A DNA stretch of 64,000 bases. Source: Pseudomonas serbica. GTDB taxonomy: Bacteria > Pseudomonadota > Gammaproteobacteria > Pseudomonadales > Pseudomonadaceae. A program made the translations under genes and the position numbers. The notes under the pieces were generated by a model. That model was not told where the DNA came from. It saw nothing but the letters and a program-made list of their open reading frames with translations, and did not search any database. This document shows, one piece after another, positions 1 through 8,988 of this stretch; the first letter of the stretch is position 1; each line of letters starts with the position of its first letter. The stretch is taken from NCBI RefSeq assembly GCF_028823535.1, contig NZ_JAQIYM010000014.1, positions 146,802 to 210,801 of the forward strand, in the 5' to 3' direction.

Positions 1-787
1 TCAGCAACAGGCTCGCCACGGCGAACGCGGCCACGTGGTTGTATTCGTTGTAGAGGATCTCGACGTGCAGCGGCAAGGTGTTGGTCACCCCGCGAATGTG
101 CCCGGAAACCACCGACACCGCACCGAATTCACCCATGGCCCGCGCGGTGCAGAGCACCACGCCGTAGATCAGGCCCCATTTGATGTTGGGTACGGTGACG
201 TGCCAGAACATCTGCCAGCCATTGGCCCCGAGCAGGCGCGCGGCCTCCTCTTCCTGGGTGCCCTGCTCCTGCATCAGCGGGATCAGTTCACGGGCCACGA
301 ACGGTACGGTGACGAAAATCGTCGCCAGCACGATGCCTGGCAAGGCGAAGACGATCTGGATGTCGTGGTCCGAAAGCCACGGGCCGAACAGCCCCTGGGC
401 GCCGAACATCAACACATAGACCAGGCCGGCGATGACCGGCGATACCGAGAACGGCAGGTCGATCAGGGTCACCAGCATGCTTTTGCCGCGGAACGTGTAC
501 TTGCTCACGCACCAGGCGGCACTGACGCCGAACACCAGGTTCAACGGCACGGAGATCAGTACGGCGATGACCGTGAGCTTCAGTGCCGACAGCGCGTCCG
601 GCTCGAAGATCGCGCTGAAAAACGCCCCGAGGCCGAGCTTCAGCCCTTGAGACACCACGATGAACAGCGGCAACAACAGGAACAGCGCAAAAATCAGCCA
701 GCCAAGGCCGATCAGGATTCGCCGCGAAGTCGCACTGCCACGACGGGCAGCGTTCGAGGAAGCGGCAGCAATAGACGATTGGGACAT
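1..787 (-). CDS. cysW: Sulfate/thiosulfate ABC transporter permease CysW (3' end outside window)
   Basis: Inner-membrane permease of the CysTWA sulfate/thiosulfate importer. The minus-strand frame opens at an ATG at 785-787 and stays open to the left edge, so the C-terminus is missing. The translation shows repeated hydrophobic segments and the cytoplasmic EAA loop (EEEAARLLGANGW) that docks onto the ATPase. It lies 13 bp downstream of cysT on the same strand, as in sulfate operons. The ATPase gene cysA would be expected just beyond the left edge. Identification comes from the family pattern and operon order; the missing end cannot be judged. Confidence 0.93.
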   Translation of the reverse strand, partial: MSQSSIAAASSNAARRGSATSRRILIGLGWLIFALFLLLPLFIVVSQGLKLGLGAFFSAIFEPDALSALKLTVIAVLISVPLNLVFGVSAAWCVSKYTFRGKSMLVTLIDLPFSVSPVIAGLVYVLMFGAQGLFGPWLSDHDIQIVFALPGIVLATIFVTVPFVARELIPLMQEQGTQEEEAARLLGANGWQMFWHVTVPNIKWGLIYGVVLCTARAMGEFGAVSVVSGHIRGVTNTLPLHVEILYNEYNHVAAFAVASLLL

Positions 788-800
788 TGTTCGCGCCTCC

Positions 801-1619
801 TTATGGGGTTTCGATGCGCCGCTGCAGCAAGTTGATCAGCAGCAACAGAATGAAGGAAACCACCAGCATCAGCACACCAATGGAGGTAGCGCCGGTGTAA
901 TCGTACTGGTCGAGCTTGACCATGATCAGCAGCGGCAGGATCTCGGTTTTCATCGGCATGTTGCCGGCGATGAAAATCACCGAACCGTACTCGCCGACTC
1001 CACGGGCAAAGGCCAGGGCGAAACCGGTCAACCAGGCAGGCAACAGGGCCGGCACCAGGATGTGACGGAACACCTGCAAAGGTTTTGCGCCCAGGCACGC
1101 CGCTGCTTCTTCCACTTCACGGGGAATATCGGCCAGCACCGGTTGTACAGTACGTACTACGAATGGAAGTGTCACAAAAGTAAGGGCAAGGGTGATGCCC
1201 AGGGGGGTGTAGGCGATCTTGAATCCCAGATCCGCTGCAAACTGACCCACCAGGCCGGTGGGGGTGTATAACGCGGTCAGCGCAATGCCGGCCACGGCAG
1301 TGGGCAATGCGAAGGGCAAGTCGATCATGGCATCGATGATCTTGCGTCCAGGGAAGGTATAGCGCACCAGCACCCAGGCGAGCAGCGTGCCGATAATGCC
1401 GTTGATGATGGCGGCGTACAGGGCGGTGCCGAAGCTCAGCTTCAATGCCGCCAGCACCCGTGGCGCCGAGATGATTGCCCAGAACTGATCCCAGGTGAGT
1501 TGAGCGGCATGCACGAACATCGCCGCCAGTGGTATGAGCACAATCAGGCTGAGGTACACCAAGGTGTAGCCCAGCGTCAGCCCGAAGCCGGGTATGACGG
1601 GGGAGATACGACGCGACAT
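801..1619 (-). CDS. cysT: Sulfate/thiosulfate ABC transporter permease CysT (CysU)
   Basis: First permease of the sulfate/thiosulfate importer, 272 residues with about six membrane spans and an EAA loop (EEAAACLGAKPLQVFRH). I place the start at the ATG at 1617-1619 because AAGGAC sits 5 bp upstream. An in-frame ATG eight codons further upstream lacks a comparable site. It follows sbp and precedes cysW on the minus strand, so it should be co-transcribed with them. CysT and CysW form a heterodimer that receives sulfate from the periplasmic binding protein. Confidence 0.95.
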   Translation of the reverse strand: MSRRISPVIPGFGLTLGYTLVYLSLIVLIPLAAMFVHAAQLTWDQFWAIISAPRVLAALKLSFGTALYAAIINGIIGTLLAWVLVRYTFPGRKIIDAMIDLPFALPTAVAGIALTALYTPTGLVGQFAADLGFKIAYTPLGITLALTFVTLPFVVRTVQPVLADIPREVEEAAACLGAKPLQVFRHILVPALLPAWLTGFALAFARGVGEYGSVIFIAGNMPMKTEILPLLIMVKLDQYDYTGATSIGVLMLVVSFILLLLINLLQRRIETP

Positions 1620-1688
1620 AAAAGTCCTTGGTTGAGAATGCACTAAGCCTCGAATCGCGATTCGAGGCTCCTTGATGGCGATTTAAGA

Positions 1689-2702
1689 TTACTGCGCCTG
1701 GTAGATCTGGTCGAATACGCCGCCGTCGTTGAAGAATTTCGGCTGCGCGGTTTTCCAGCCGCCGAAGTCTTTGTCGATGGTGACCAGGTCCAGTTTCGGG
1801 AACTGTTGGGCGTATCTGGAAGCAACTTCCTTGTCACGTGGACGATAGAAGTTTTTCGCCGCGATTTCCTGGCCAGCAGGGCTGTACAGGTGCTTGAGGT
1901 AGGCTTCGGCGATCTGCTCGTTGCCCTTTTTCGCGGCATTCTTGTCGACCACGGCCACTGGCGGCTCGGCCAGGATAGACAGCGAAGGCACGACGATCTC
2001 GAACTTGTCGGCACCGCCATCTTCTTTCAGCGCCAGGAACGCTTCATTTTCCCAGGCCAGCAACACATCACCCTGACCGTTGTTGACGAAGGTAATGGTC
2101 GAACCGCGTGCCCCAGTGTCCAGCACAGGCACGTGCTTGAACAGGGTTTGCACGTATTCCTTGGCCTTGGCTTCGTCACCGCCGTTGGCTTTGAGACCAT
2201 AGGCCCAGGCAGCGAGGAAATTCCAACGTGCACCGCCGGAGGTTTTCGGGTTCGGCGTAATCACCGAAACGTCGTTCTTGACCAGATCGCCCCAGTCCTT
2301 GATGCCTTTAGGGTTGCCCTTGCGCACCAGGAACACGATGGTCGAGGTGTACGGCGTACTGGCTTCCGGCAGACGCTTCTGCCAGTCGGCCGGCAGGGTC
2401 TTGCCGAGCTTGGCGATTTCGTCGATGTCACCGGCCAGGGCCAGGGTCACTACGTCAGCGCGCAGGCCGTCGATCACCGCTCGGCCCTGCTTGCCGGAGC
2501 CACCATGGGACTGCTGGATTTTCACGCTGTCGCCGGCGTGGTCCTTCTGCCAGAACTTGATGAACTCGGCGTTGTAGTCCTGGTACAACTCGCGGGTCGG
2601 GTCGTACGACACGTTGAGCAGTTCGTAATCCTTGGCAACCGCGGAACCGGCAAACAGGGCACTGGCCAAGGCGGCCAAAGCGAAATGACGAATCGACGAC
2701 AT
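1689..2702 (-). CDS. sbp: Periplasmic sulfate-binding protein
   Basis: Periplasmic solute-binding protein that delivers sulfate to CysTW, 337 residues. The N-terminus is a clear signal peptide (basic start, hydrophobic core, cleavage after AVA before KDYELL). The segment QSHGGSGKQGRAVIDGL, which lines the oxyanion pocket in this family, is present. A GGAGCT ribosome site precedes the ATG. It sits between oscA and cysT on the same strand. Sulfate is the expected ligand; thiosulfate cannot be excluded from sequence alone. Confidence 0.95.
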   Translation of the reverse strand: MSSIRHFALAALASALFAGSAVAKDYELLNVSYDPTRELYQDYNAEFIKFWQKDHAGDSVKIQQSHGGSGKQGRAVIDGLRADVVTLALAGDIDEIAKLGKTLPADWQKRLPEASTPYTSTIVFLVRKGNPKGIKDWGDLVKNDVSVITPNPKTSGGARWNFLAAWAYGLKANGGDEAKAKEYVQTLFKHVPVLDTGARGSTITFVNNGQGDVLLAWENEAFLALKEDGGADKFEIVVPSLSILAEPPVAVVDKNAAKKGNEQIAEAYLKHLYSPAGQEIAAKNFYRPRDKEVASRYAQQFPKLDLVTIDKDFGGWKTAQPKFFNDGGVFDQIYQAQ

Positions 2703-2782
2703 GGTGAAAGCTCCTGGAATTCTAATTGTGTTGGCTGGTTCTTATGGATTTCTGGGATCGCGGTGTCGGTTCAAAGCTCGCT

Positions 2783-2965
2783 TCAGCCCGGTTTGTTGCC
2801 CGGCTGCTGCAAGCGGAATTTTTCCTTGCGTTCGATCTGGACCACCTGGGCGTTGTGCACGGTGATTTCCACTGCGCCAAAGCGCAGGTCGCGCAGGGCG
2901 CTCTGGATTTCGCGCAGGATGGTTGCTTCGTCCTGGCCGTCAACGCTACGTAGAGATGCGCTCAT
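2783..2965 (-). CDS. oscA: Small sulfur-starvation protein OscA (DUF2292/YezD family)
   Basis: A 60-residue cytoplasmic protein of the YezD/DUF2292 family, called OscA in Pseudomonas, where it is linked to growth on organosulfur sources and to sulfur-limited chromate stress. The body has the typical pattern (IQSALRDLRFGAVEITVHN...VVQIERKEKFR), followed by a polar tail. It is the first gene of the oscA-sbp-cysTW operon, 80 bp ahead of sbp. An AT-rich interrupted palindrome lies 80-110 bp upstream and could be a sulfur-control site. Its biochemical role is not known. Confidence 0.9.
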   Translation of the reverse strand: MSASLRSVDGQDEATILREIQSALRDLRFGAVEITVHNAQVVQIERKEKFRLQQPGNKPG

Positions 2966-3047
2966 GGTGCTGTTCCTTCGACTGAGAGGTTGCCTGGCAG
3001 TGGCGGCACTGCTTGCGGCGTGAGACCAATAGTAGAGAGGCGCAGAT

Positions 3048-3072
3048 ATTCTTAAAAAGACTATTTAAGAAT
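3048..3072. promoter_or_regulatory. Interrupted palindrome upstream of oscA, possible operator
   Basis: Two perfect 9-bp arms, ATTCTTAAA (3048-3056) and TTTAAGAAT (3064-3072), are separated by 7 bp. They lie 83 bp upstream of the oscA start in an AT-rich stretch that contrasts with its GC-rich surroundings. Sulfur-starvation operons in Pseudomonas are controlled by the LysR-type activator CysB, whose sites are AT-rich and upstream. Assigning this element to CysB is inference. Confidence 0.45.
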
Positions 3073-3118
3073 GTTTATATAACCAGAAGACTCAGATGAC
3101 GCAGAGCGTCACTTGGTG

Positions 3119-3143
3119 CGTTCCCACGCGGAGTGTGGGAACG
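3119..3143. repeat. Intergenic hairpin repeat (CGTTCCCAC type)
   Basis: Arms CGTTCCCAC and GTGGGAACG flank a 7-bp loop, one base beyond the stop codon of the 3144-5072 gene. A second small palindrome (GACGCAGAGCGTC) lies just to its left. The pair looks like a dispersed Pseudomonas intergenic repeat and could form a stable structure at the 3' end of that transcript. There is no U-tract, so I do not call it a terminator. Confidence 0.6.
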
Positions 3144-5072
3144 TCAGATGACGGGGGTTCGGGTCCAATCCAGCTCCGCTGCCGGCACCGGCCGCCCGAA
3201 CCAGTAGCCCTGCCCCAGATGAGTGCCGTGATCGAGCAGGAACGCCGCCTGTTCGACCTGCTCGATGCCCTCGGCTTGCACCTGCATGCCCATGCTCTGC
3301 GCCAGGGCGATGATGACCCGCACAATGGCCGCGTCGTCCTCGTCTCTCGGCAATCCGGCGACAAAGCCCTGGTCGATCTTGAGTTTCTGTACCGGTAAAC
3401 GCTTGAGCCGCAACAGCGACGAATAACCGGTGCCGAAATCATCGATGGCCAGTTGCACACCCAATTCACGAAGCCGGTGCATTTGCTCAAGCGCGACCTC
3501 GGGATCCTCCATCACCGCGCTCTCGGTGACTTCCAGCTCCAGGCAGGCCGGGTCCAGGCCGGTTTCGCGTAGTATCTGCGCAACTTGTTGGTACAGCTCG
3601 CGGCCGGCGAACAGGCGCGACGATACATTCACCGCGACAAACGACAACACCACGCCCGCCTGTTGCCACTGGCACATCTGGTGACAGGCCTGGCGCATCA
3701 CCCAGGCGTCGATCCGGGCGATCAGCCCCGTCCGCTCGGCCACCGGGATGAATTGCGCGGGCGGTACCAGGCCACGCTGCGGATGCTCCCAGCGCACCAG
3801 CGCCTCGACGCCGATCAGGCGACAAGTCTTGAGATCGTGGACAGGCTGGTAAAACACGCGCAGCTCGTCTTGCTCCAGGGCCCTGCGCAGATCAGAGGCG
3901 GTCTCGACCCGCTGCCGGGCATGGGCCGTCAACTCTTCGGTGTAAAGGGCATAGCCATCACGTCCGCCGCTCTTGGCCTTGAACAGCGCCGAATCGGCGT
4001 TGCGCAACAACTGTTCGGCACTCATGGCGTCGCTGGGGAAAAGACTGATACCGATGCTGGCGTTGATGAACAGCCGATGCCCGTGAATATCGAAGGGCTC
4101 CTTGAGGCCCTCAATGATCCGCTCGGCCAGCGCCGCCGCCTGCATCAGTTGTGGACAACTTTCGGCCAGCACGGCGAACTCGTCGCCCCCGAGGCGCGCC
4201 AAGGTAATTCCGGGATCGAAAATGGCTCCCAAACGTTCGGCCACCGCCTTGAGCACTTGGTCACCCAGCGCGTGCCCGAAACTGTCGTTGATCATCACGA
4301 AGTGATCCAGATCGATGATCAGCAACGCGCAACCCCGCTTGTGCAACTGCGCCGATGCCAGGGCCTGGGTGGCGCGGTCGGTGAACAGCAGGCGATTGGG
4401 CAGGCCGGTGAGCGGATCGTGATGCGCCAGGTGCCTCAACTCGTGTTCCGAGTCCTTGATAGCGCTGATATCAGAGAACACCGCCACAAAATGACTGCGA
4501 TGCCCATGGTCGTCGTGAATGATGCGAATGGTCTGCCATTGCGGGTAGATTTCCCCGCTTTTGCGGCGGTTCCAGATTTCCCCGCTCCACTCGCCGACGC
4601 TGTTGAGGGTGGCGAACATCGCCTGATAGAAAGCCGGTGGATGATGACCTGACTTGAACAGACTGGGCTGACGCCCCAGCACTTCTTCACGCTGATAGCC
4701 GGTGATCGACATGAAGGCGCGGTTCACATGGACGATCAGCCCTTGGGCATCTGTGACCAGCACGCCTTCACGGGTGCAATCAAACACGGCCGCCGCCTGG
4801 CGCAGACGCTCACGATCTTCTCTTCGTTCAGGCAATTTCTCGCCTACAGCCTGGCCACGTGACAAGCGGGCCCGGGCCATGAAGATCAAGCCGGCGCTCA
4901 ACACCACCCAGGCATAACCGTTGATCAGTTGCCAGTGTAAGCGCTCGGCCGAATCATCGAATAAACTGCTCAATAAAAAGCCACTCAGCTGCATCCAGAC
5001 CACGGAAATCAACAGGTAGAGCAGCGCTGCGCGCACGGCATCGCGATAGCTGGCAGACATAAGGCTGTCCAT
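3144..5072 (-). CDS. Membrane PAS-GGDEF-EAL protein, probable c-di-GMP phosphodiesterase
   Basis: Two membrane spans (about residues 15-38 and 48-68), a PAS domain (about 90-205), a GGDEF domain with intact GGDEF at 295-299, and an EAL domain with EAL at 423-425. The EAL domain keeps its catalytic signature (VNVS, ELEVTES, DDFGTGYSSL, KLKIDQ), so it should hydrolyse c-di-GMP. The GGDEF domain has no RxxD inhibitory site at the usual position. The location between oscA and desA matches P. aeruginosa PA0285, a reported phosphodiesterase. An ATG at residue 5 (position 5060) is better spaced from a GGACA site and may be the true start. Confidence 0.92.
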   Translation of the reverse strand: MDSLMSASYRDAVRAALLYLLISVVWMQLSGFLLSSLFDDSAERLHWQLINGYAWVVLSAGLIFMARARLSRGQAVGEKLPERREDRERLRQAAAVFDCTREGVLVTDAQGLIVHVNRAFMSITGYQREEVLGRQPSLFKSGHHPPAFYQAMFATLNSVGEWSGEIWNRRKSGEIYPQWQTIRIIHDDHGHRSHFVAVFSDISAIKDSEHELRHLAHHDPLTGLPNRLLFTDRATQALASAQLHKRGCALLIIDLDHFVMINDSFGHALGDQVLKAVAERLGAIFDPGITLARLGGDEFAVLAESCPQLMQAAALAERIIEGLKEPFDIHGHRLFINASIGISLFPSDAMSAEQLLRNADSALFKAKSGGRDGYALYTEELTAHARQRVETASDLRRALEQDELRVFYQPVHDLKTCRLIGVEALVRWEHPQRGLVPPAQFIPVAERTGLIARIDAWVMRQACHQMCQWQQAGVVLSFVAVNVSSRLFAGRELYQQVAQILRETGLDPACLELEVTESAVMEDPEVALEQMHRLRELGVQLAIDDFGTGYSSLLRLKRLPVQKLKIDQGFVAGLPRDEDDAAIVRVIIALAQSMGMQVQAEGIEQVEQAAFLLDHGTHLGQGYWFGRPVPAAELDWTRTPVI

Positions 5073-5207
5073 GTCCCTACGGAAAAGTCGGGATTATAGT
5101 TTAAAGACACATCCTGCCACTCTTATCTGAAAGGGCGACTGGTTTTATCTGTCCGCTTAGTGATAATGCATCGGCTGTTTTTTTCTTTTTCGAGGGCCCT
5201 ATAGCCT

Positions 5208-6392
5208 ATGTGGTACCAAGGTTTTCTCGGCTTGTCGCCCTGGTCTCTGGTGGCAGTCACCCTGCTGATGACCCACGTCACGATCATCGGCGTCACGGTC
5301 TATCTGCACCGTTACTCAGCCCATCGCTCACTTGAGCTGAATGCTGGCTTGAAACATTTCTTCCGCTTCTGGCTGTGGCTGACCACGGCGCAGAACACCC
5401 GCGAGTGGACTGCCATCCACCGCAAGCACCACGCCAAGTGCGAAACGGTCGACGACCCGCACAGCCCGGTGATCAAGGGTTTGTCCACCGTACTGCGCAA
5501 AGGCGCCGAGCTGTACCGCGCCGAAGCGGAAAACCCCGAGACCCTGCGCATCTACGGCAAGAACTGCCCGGATGACTGGATCGAACGCAACGTCTACACC
5601 CGTTTTCCACTGCTGGGCGTGGCGATCATGGCCGTTATCGACCTGCTGCTGTTCGGCACCATCGGCATCACCATCTGGGCCATCCAGATGATGTGGATCC
5701 CGGTGTGGGCTGCTGGCGTCGTCAATGGCCTGGGCCATGCCGTCGGCTACCGCAACTTCGAGTGCCGCGATGCGGCGACCAACCTGGTGCCGTGGGGCAT
5801 CCTGATCGGTGGCGAAGAGCTGCATAACAACCATCACACCTACCCTAACTCGGCAAAACTGTCGGTGAAGAAGTGGGAGTTCGACCTGGGCTGGGCCTGG
5901 ATCCAGGTGTTCAGCTTCCTGCGCCTGGCCAAGGTCCAGCGGGTCGCGCCCATTGCGCACCGTGTCGAAGGCAAGGGCCACCTGGACATGGACACCGCCA
6001 TGGCGATCCTCAACAACCGCTTCCAGATCATGGCCCAGTACCGCAAGCTGGTGATCGGGCCGCTGGTCAAGCAAGAACTGGAAAAGGTCGATCACTCGGT
6101 CCGCCACCAGTTCCACCGTGCCAAGGGTTTGCTCTCGCGGGAAACCAGCCTGCTGGACGACAAGCATCACGTTCGCATCCAGAACATGCTCGAACACAGC
6201 CAGGCGCTGAAGGTCATCTACGAGAAACGCCTGGCCTTGCAGCAGATCTGGGTCAAGACCAGCTCAAATGGCCACGACATGCTCGCCGCCATCAAGGATT
6301 GGGTACACGAAGCGGAAGCCAGCGGGATTCAATCCCTGCGTGACTTCGCCGATCAGTTGAAAACCTATTCCCTGCGCCCAAGCGCCGCCTGA
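5208..6392 (+). CDS. desA: Membrane acyl-lipid/acyl-CoA delta-9 desaturase DesA
   Basis: Membrane fatty-acid desaturase, 394 residues, which inserts a double bond in acyl chains to keep membranes fluid. The three diiron histidine boxes are visible: HRYSAH (34-39), HRKHH (71-75) and HNNHH (206-210). Hydrophobic stretches between them match the family topology. It is divergent from the PAS-GGDEF-EAL gene, and the 135 bp between them should hold both promoters. P. aeruginosa has desA in the same place. The exact substrate (phospholipid versus acyl-CoA) is inferred from the family. Confidence 0.93.
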   Translation: MWYQGFLGLSPWSLVAVTLLMTHVTIIGVTVYLHRYSAHRSLELNAGLKHFFRFWLWLTTAQNTREWTAIHRKHHAKCETVDDPHSPVIKGLSTVLRKGAELYRAEAENPETLRIYGKNCPDDWIERNVYTRFPLLGVAIMAVIDLLLFGTIGITIWAIQMMWIPVWAAGVVNGLGHAVGYRNFECRDAATNLVPWGILIGGEELHNNHHTYPNSAKLSVKKWEFDLGWAWIQVFSFLRLAKVQRVAPIAHRVEGKGHLDMDTAMAILNNRFQIMAQYRKLVIGPLVKQELEKVDHSVRHQFHRAKGLLSRETSLLDDKHHVRIQNMLEHSQALKVIYEKRLALQQIWVKTSSNGHDMLAAIKDWVHEAEASGIQSLRDFADQLKTYSLRPSAA

Positions 6393-6539
6393 CACCGTTG
6401 ATCGGTGCGCCCTTTCTTCAGGGCGCACCCTTCGGAACTTCGCTGCAAATCCCTTATCTCAAAGTCACTTCGCCATCCAGGCGGGCTTCGCCGTGGCCGC
6501 TTCGACCTTGAGCGGCGCACCCCTTTGAGATCTGTGCCG

Positions 6540-7526
6540 ATGGTCAATAATCAACAAGACTCATCACCCATGCAGTGGCCCGAGGCCGCGCAAACCCTGA
6601 TGGCGCTGATGCACGCCCAAGGCGAGGTGGCGCGCCTGAGCGAACGTGAACAGCTGTTCAGCACCTTGCTGGTGAGCGTCAACGCAGTGCTGTGGGCATT
6701 CAATTGGGAAACCCGCCAGGTGCTGTATGTCAGCCCCGCCTATGAACGGATTTTCGGCCGCAGTGCCGACCTGTTGTTGGCCGACTACAACCAATGGCGC
6801 GACAGCATTTACCCCGACGACCTTGAATACGCCGAGCACAGCCTGGCGGACGTGCTGGTCAAGGGTGCCGTCGAAGACCGCGAGTACCGGATCATTACCG
6901 CCGACGGTCAGTTGCGCTGGCTCAGCGACAAGTGTTTCATCAACCGCCAGGCCGAGCCTGGGCAGCCGGTGATCATCGTCGGCATCGCCGAAGACATCAC
7001 CGACAAGAAGCAGTTGGAGACCGAACTGCAACGGCTGGCGACAACCGACGCCCTGACCCGCAGCAGCAACCGCCGGCATTTTTTCGAGGGTGCCGAGCAA
7101 GAATTCGAACAGGCGCGACAACAGGGCACGCCGCTCTCGTTTCTCATGCTGGACATCGATGACTTCAAGGTCATCAACGACACCTACGGCCATCAGGAAG
7201 GCGATAACGTGCTCCAGCGCATTGCCGACAGTGGCCGTGCGGCATTGCGGCGCGGCGATCTGTTCGGGCGCATTGGCGGCGAGGAATTCGCCGCTGTGTT
7301 CCCCGGCTGCACGCCAGAGATGGCCCTGCAAGTGGCTGAGCGCGTGCAACGGGAGATTCAGGGCTTGAGCTTCAACCATGACGGCCATACATTCGGCATC
7401 ACCGTCAGCCAGGGCCTGACCAGCCTTACGGCCGAGGATGCAAGTTTGGAAAGCCTGTTTGCCCGGGCGGATGCCGCGATGTACGAGGCCAAGCGCCAGG
7501 GCAAGAACCGGATCATCAGCGCTTGA
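6540..7526 (+). CDS. PAS-GGDEF diguanylate cyclase
   Basis: Soluble sensor cyclase, about 328 residues, making c-di-GMP from two GTP. An N-terminal PAS/PAC domain (about 40-155) is followed by a GGDEF domain with the active variant GGEEF at 246-250. An RxxD inhibitory site (RRGD, 237-240) lies exactly five residues before it, so product feedback is likely. There is no EAL domain. The frame is open further upstream, but that extension is not protein-like, so I use the ATG at 6540; 6570 is an alternative. It lies about 150 bp after desA on the same strand and resembles PA0290 in position and domain order. Confidence 0.9.
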   Translation: MVNNQQDSSPMQWPEAAQTLMALMHAQGEVARLSEREQLFSTLLVSVNAVLWAFNWETRQVLYVSPAYERIFGRSADLLLADYNQWRDSIYPDDLEYAEHSLADVLVKGAVEDREYRIITADGQLRWLSDKCFINRQAEPGQPVIIVGIAEDITDKKQLETELQRLATTDALTRSSNRRHFFEGAEQEFEQARQQGTPLSFLMLDIDDFKVINDTYGHQEGDNVLQRIADSGRAALRRGDLFGRIGGEEFAAVFPGCTPEMALQVAERVQREIQGLSFNHDGHTFGITVSQGLTSLTAEDASLESLFARADAAMYEAKRQGKNRIISA

Positions 7527-7540
7527 ACGGCACGCCCCTC

Positions 7541-7622
7541 TGTAGGAGCTGGCTTGCCAGCGAAAGCGGTGTACCTGACTCACCGAGTCGCCTGGATTCG
7601 CTGGCAGGCCAGCTCCTACAGA
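7541..7622. repeat. REP pair (BIME-like), TGTAGGAGCTGGC type
   Basis: Two inverted REP units face each other: TGTAGGAGCTGGCTTGCCAG at the left and its near complement at 7596-7620, with a short spacer. They lie between the ends of two convergent genes. This is a Pseudomonas REP family with the same core as the units near 19.7 kb. They probably act as a 3' barrier for both transcripts. Confidence 0.85.
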
Positions 7623-7636
7623 GGGCGTCGCAAGGC

Positions 7637-8851
7637 TTATTTCTTGCGCATCCGTACCAACTCCGGCAAGCCGATCTTCAGCAGCCGCGCCGTGCGGCTC
7701 TTGGCCAGGTCCTCAACACCCTCATGCTCGGTCAGGCGCGCCAGTTGTGCCGCCATGTTCATCACCAGGGCTTCTCGGGAGTAAACCCCGCCGCCGAGCT
7801 GGTAAGCGGCCGCAATCAGCTGCCGCAGCTCCAGCGGCAGACGCCAGCGGGTGCGCAACGCCGAACCGTAGGCGGCACTGAACTCCGCCAGCGCCTCGCC
7901 CACTTGCTCCTGCTCGTCCAGTTCGCCACCAGCCTGTTTCCATTCCTGCAAGCAACGCAACAACGCCAGGTCGCCCAGACGATGCAGCATGCCGGCGCAG
8001 TAGCAGCGCGCCTGATCCAGGTCCAGCAAGCGCGCCAGCGTTCGCGCGTACTCAGCGGTGTGTAGCGACAGATCCCAGTAACGCTCGGCATAGTCCGCCA
8101 GCTGCGGGTCGCTTAGCCGCGCACTGCGCTTGAGCGTCAGGCCCAGAATCAGGTTCATGCTTTGCCCGGTGCCCAATCGGTGCAGGGCCTGGGACAGGGT
8201 TTGCACGGCGGTACCATGGTGCTGGGCGGCGCTGTTGGCGGCGGCGATCAGCACTGCAGTTACTTGTGGATCGGTGCGGATTTCGTCCTCAAGCATCGTC
8301 AAATCCAGGCCGTTGGGGTTGAGGCTGCGCTTGACCGCCACTTGCACGTCCGTCATCAGCGGCGCGCCTTCCGCCAGTTCACGACGACGCTCAAGGAATA
8401 CCGGCAAGGTCATGCCTGGCGCCAGCGCCGGCACCTCGCACAATACCTCTTCCCCGGCGTTCAGCAGCAAAACCTGCAAGCGCTGGGTCAGGCTCTCCAT
8501 GTTCAGGGGTTTGGTCAGATACGCAGCGGGGGCCAGCGGCAAGGCCTCACGCACGCTCGCACTGTCGTTGCGGCTGCTCATCAGGATGAACGGCAACGGT
8601 GGATTGCGCTTGCGCTGACGCACACTGCGCAACACATTCAGGCCATTGACACCAGGCAACTCCCAGTCGGCGATGACCAGGTCGTAAGGGTTGGACGCCA
8701 GCAACTCCATCGCCTGCTGGCCATCGGCGCACAAGTCCAGCCGCGCATCGCAGCGAACGTTCAACAACACTTCCTTGAGCAGATCGCGGGACCAGGGGTC
8801 GGCCTCGGCGATCAATACTCTCGGAATCGCGGGTAAAATGACGACTGTCAT
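7637..8851 (-). CDS. Response regulator with HDOD output domain
   Basis: A 404-residue protein with an N-terminal receiver domain (about 10-130) carrying the phosphoacceptor Asp in LVIADWELPG (D62) and the conserved Lys in YLTKP (K114). An HDOD domain follows (about 150-350), with DEIRTDPQVTAVLIAAANSA at its start. HDOD domains resemble HD phosphohydrolases without the HD pair and act in signalling, often near c-di-GMP enzymes. No histidine kinase gene is adjacent, so the partner is unknown. It converges with the PAS-GGDEF gene and is separated from gabT by a terminator. Confidence 0.88.
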   Translation of the reverse strand: MTVVILPAIPRVLIAEADPWSRDLLKEVLLNVRCDARLDLCADGQQAMELLASNPYDLVIADWELPGVNGLNVLRSVRQRKRNPPLPFILMSSRNDSASVREALPLAPAAYLTKPLNMESLTQRLQVLLLNAGEEVLCEVPALAPGMTLPVFLERRRELAEGAPLMTDVQVAVKRSLNPNGLDLTMLEDEIRTDPQVTAVLIAAANSAAQHHGTAVQTLSQALHRLGTGQSMNLILGLTLKRSARLSDPQLADYAERYWDLSLHTAEYARTLARLLDLDQARCYCAGMLHRLGDLALLRCLQEWKQAGGELDEQEQVGEALAEFSAAYGSALRTRWRLPLELRQLIAAAYQLGGGVYSREALVMNMAAQLARLTEHEGVEDLAKSRTARLLKIGLPELVRMRKK

Positions 8852-8939
8852 ACAGCTCTCCCTGGCAATGCGTAAACCTTAAGCCAAAGCCGGCTATCGG
8901 ATACAGCGCTAATACGCGGGTTGTGTTTTTGAAGGCGAG

Positions 8940-8966
8940 AAAAAACCCGCCGAAGCGGGTTTTTTG
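8940..8966 (-). terminator. Rho-independent terminator downstream of gabT
   Basis: A stem AAAACCCGC/GCGGGTTTT with a tight loop is followed by a T-run on the minus strand, 22 bp beyond the gabT stop. The A-run on the other side gives it bidirectional character, though the neighbouring gene runs in the same direction. Confidence 0.85.
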
Positions 8967-8988
8967 TGAAGCAGGTCACACTTGGTGA

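Noticed and set aside
1806..3023. A 405-codon open frame on the plus strand over sbp and oscA
   Set aside because: It is the antisense shadow of the sbp/oscA genes: high-GC third positions keep it open, but it shows no protein family pattern or ribosome site.
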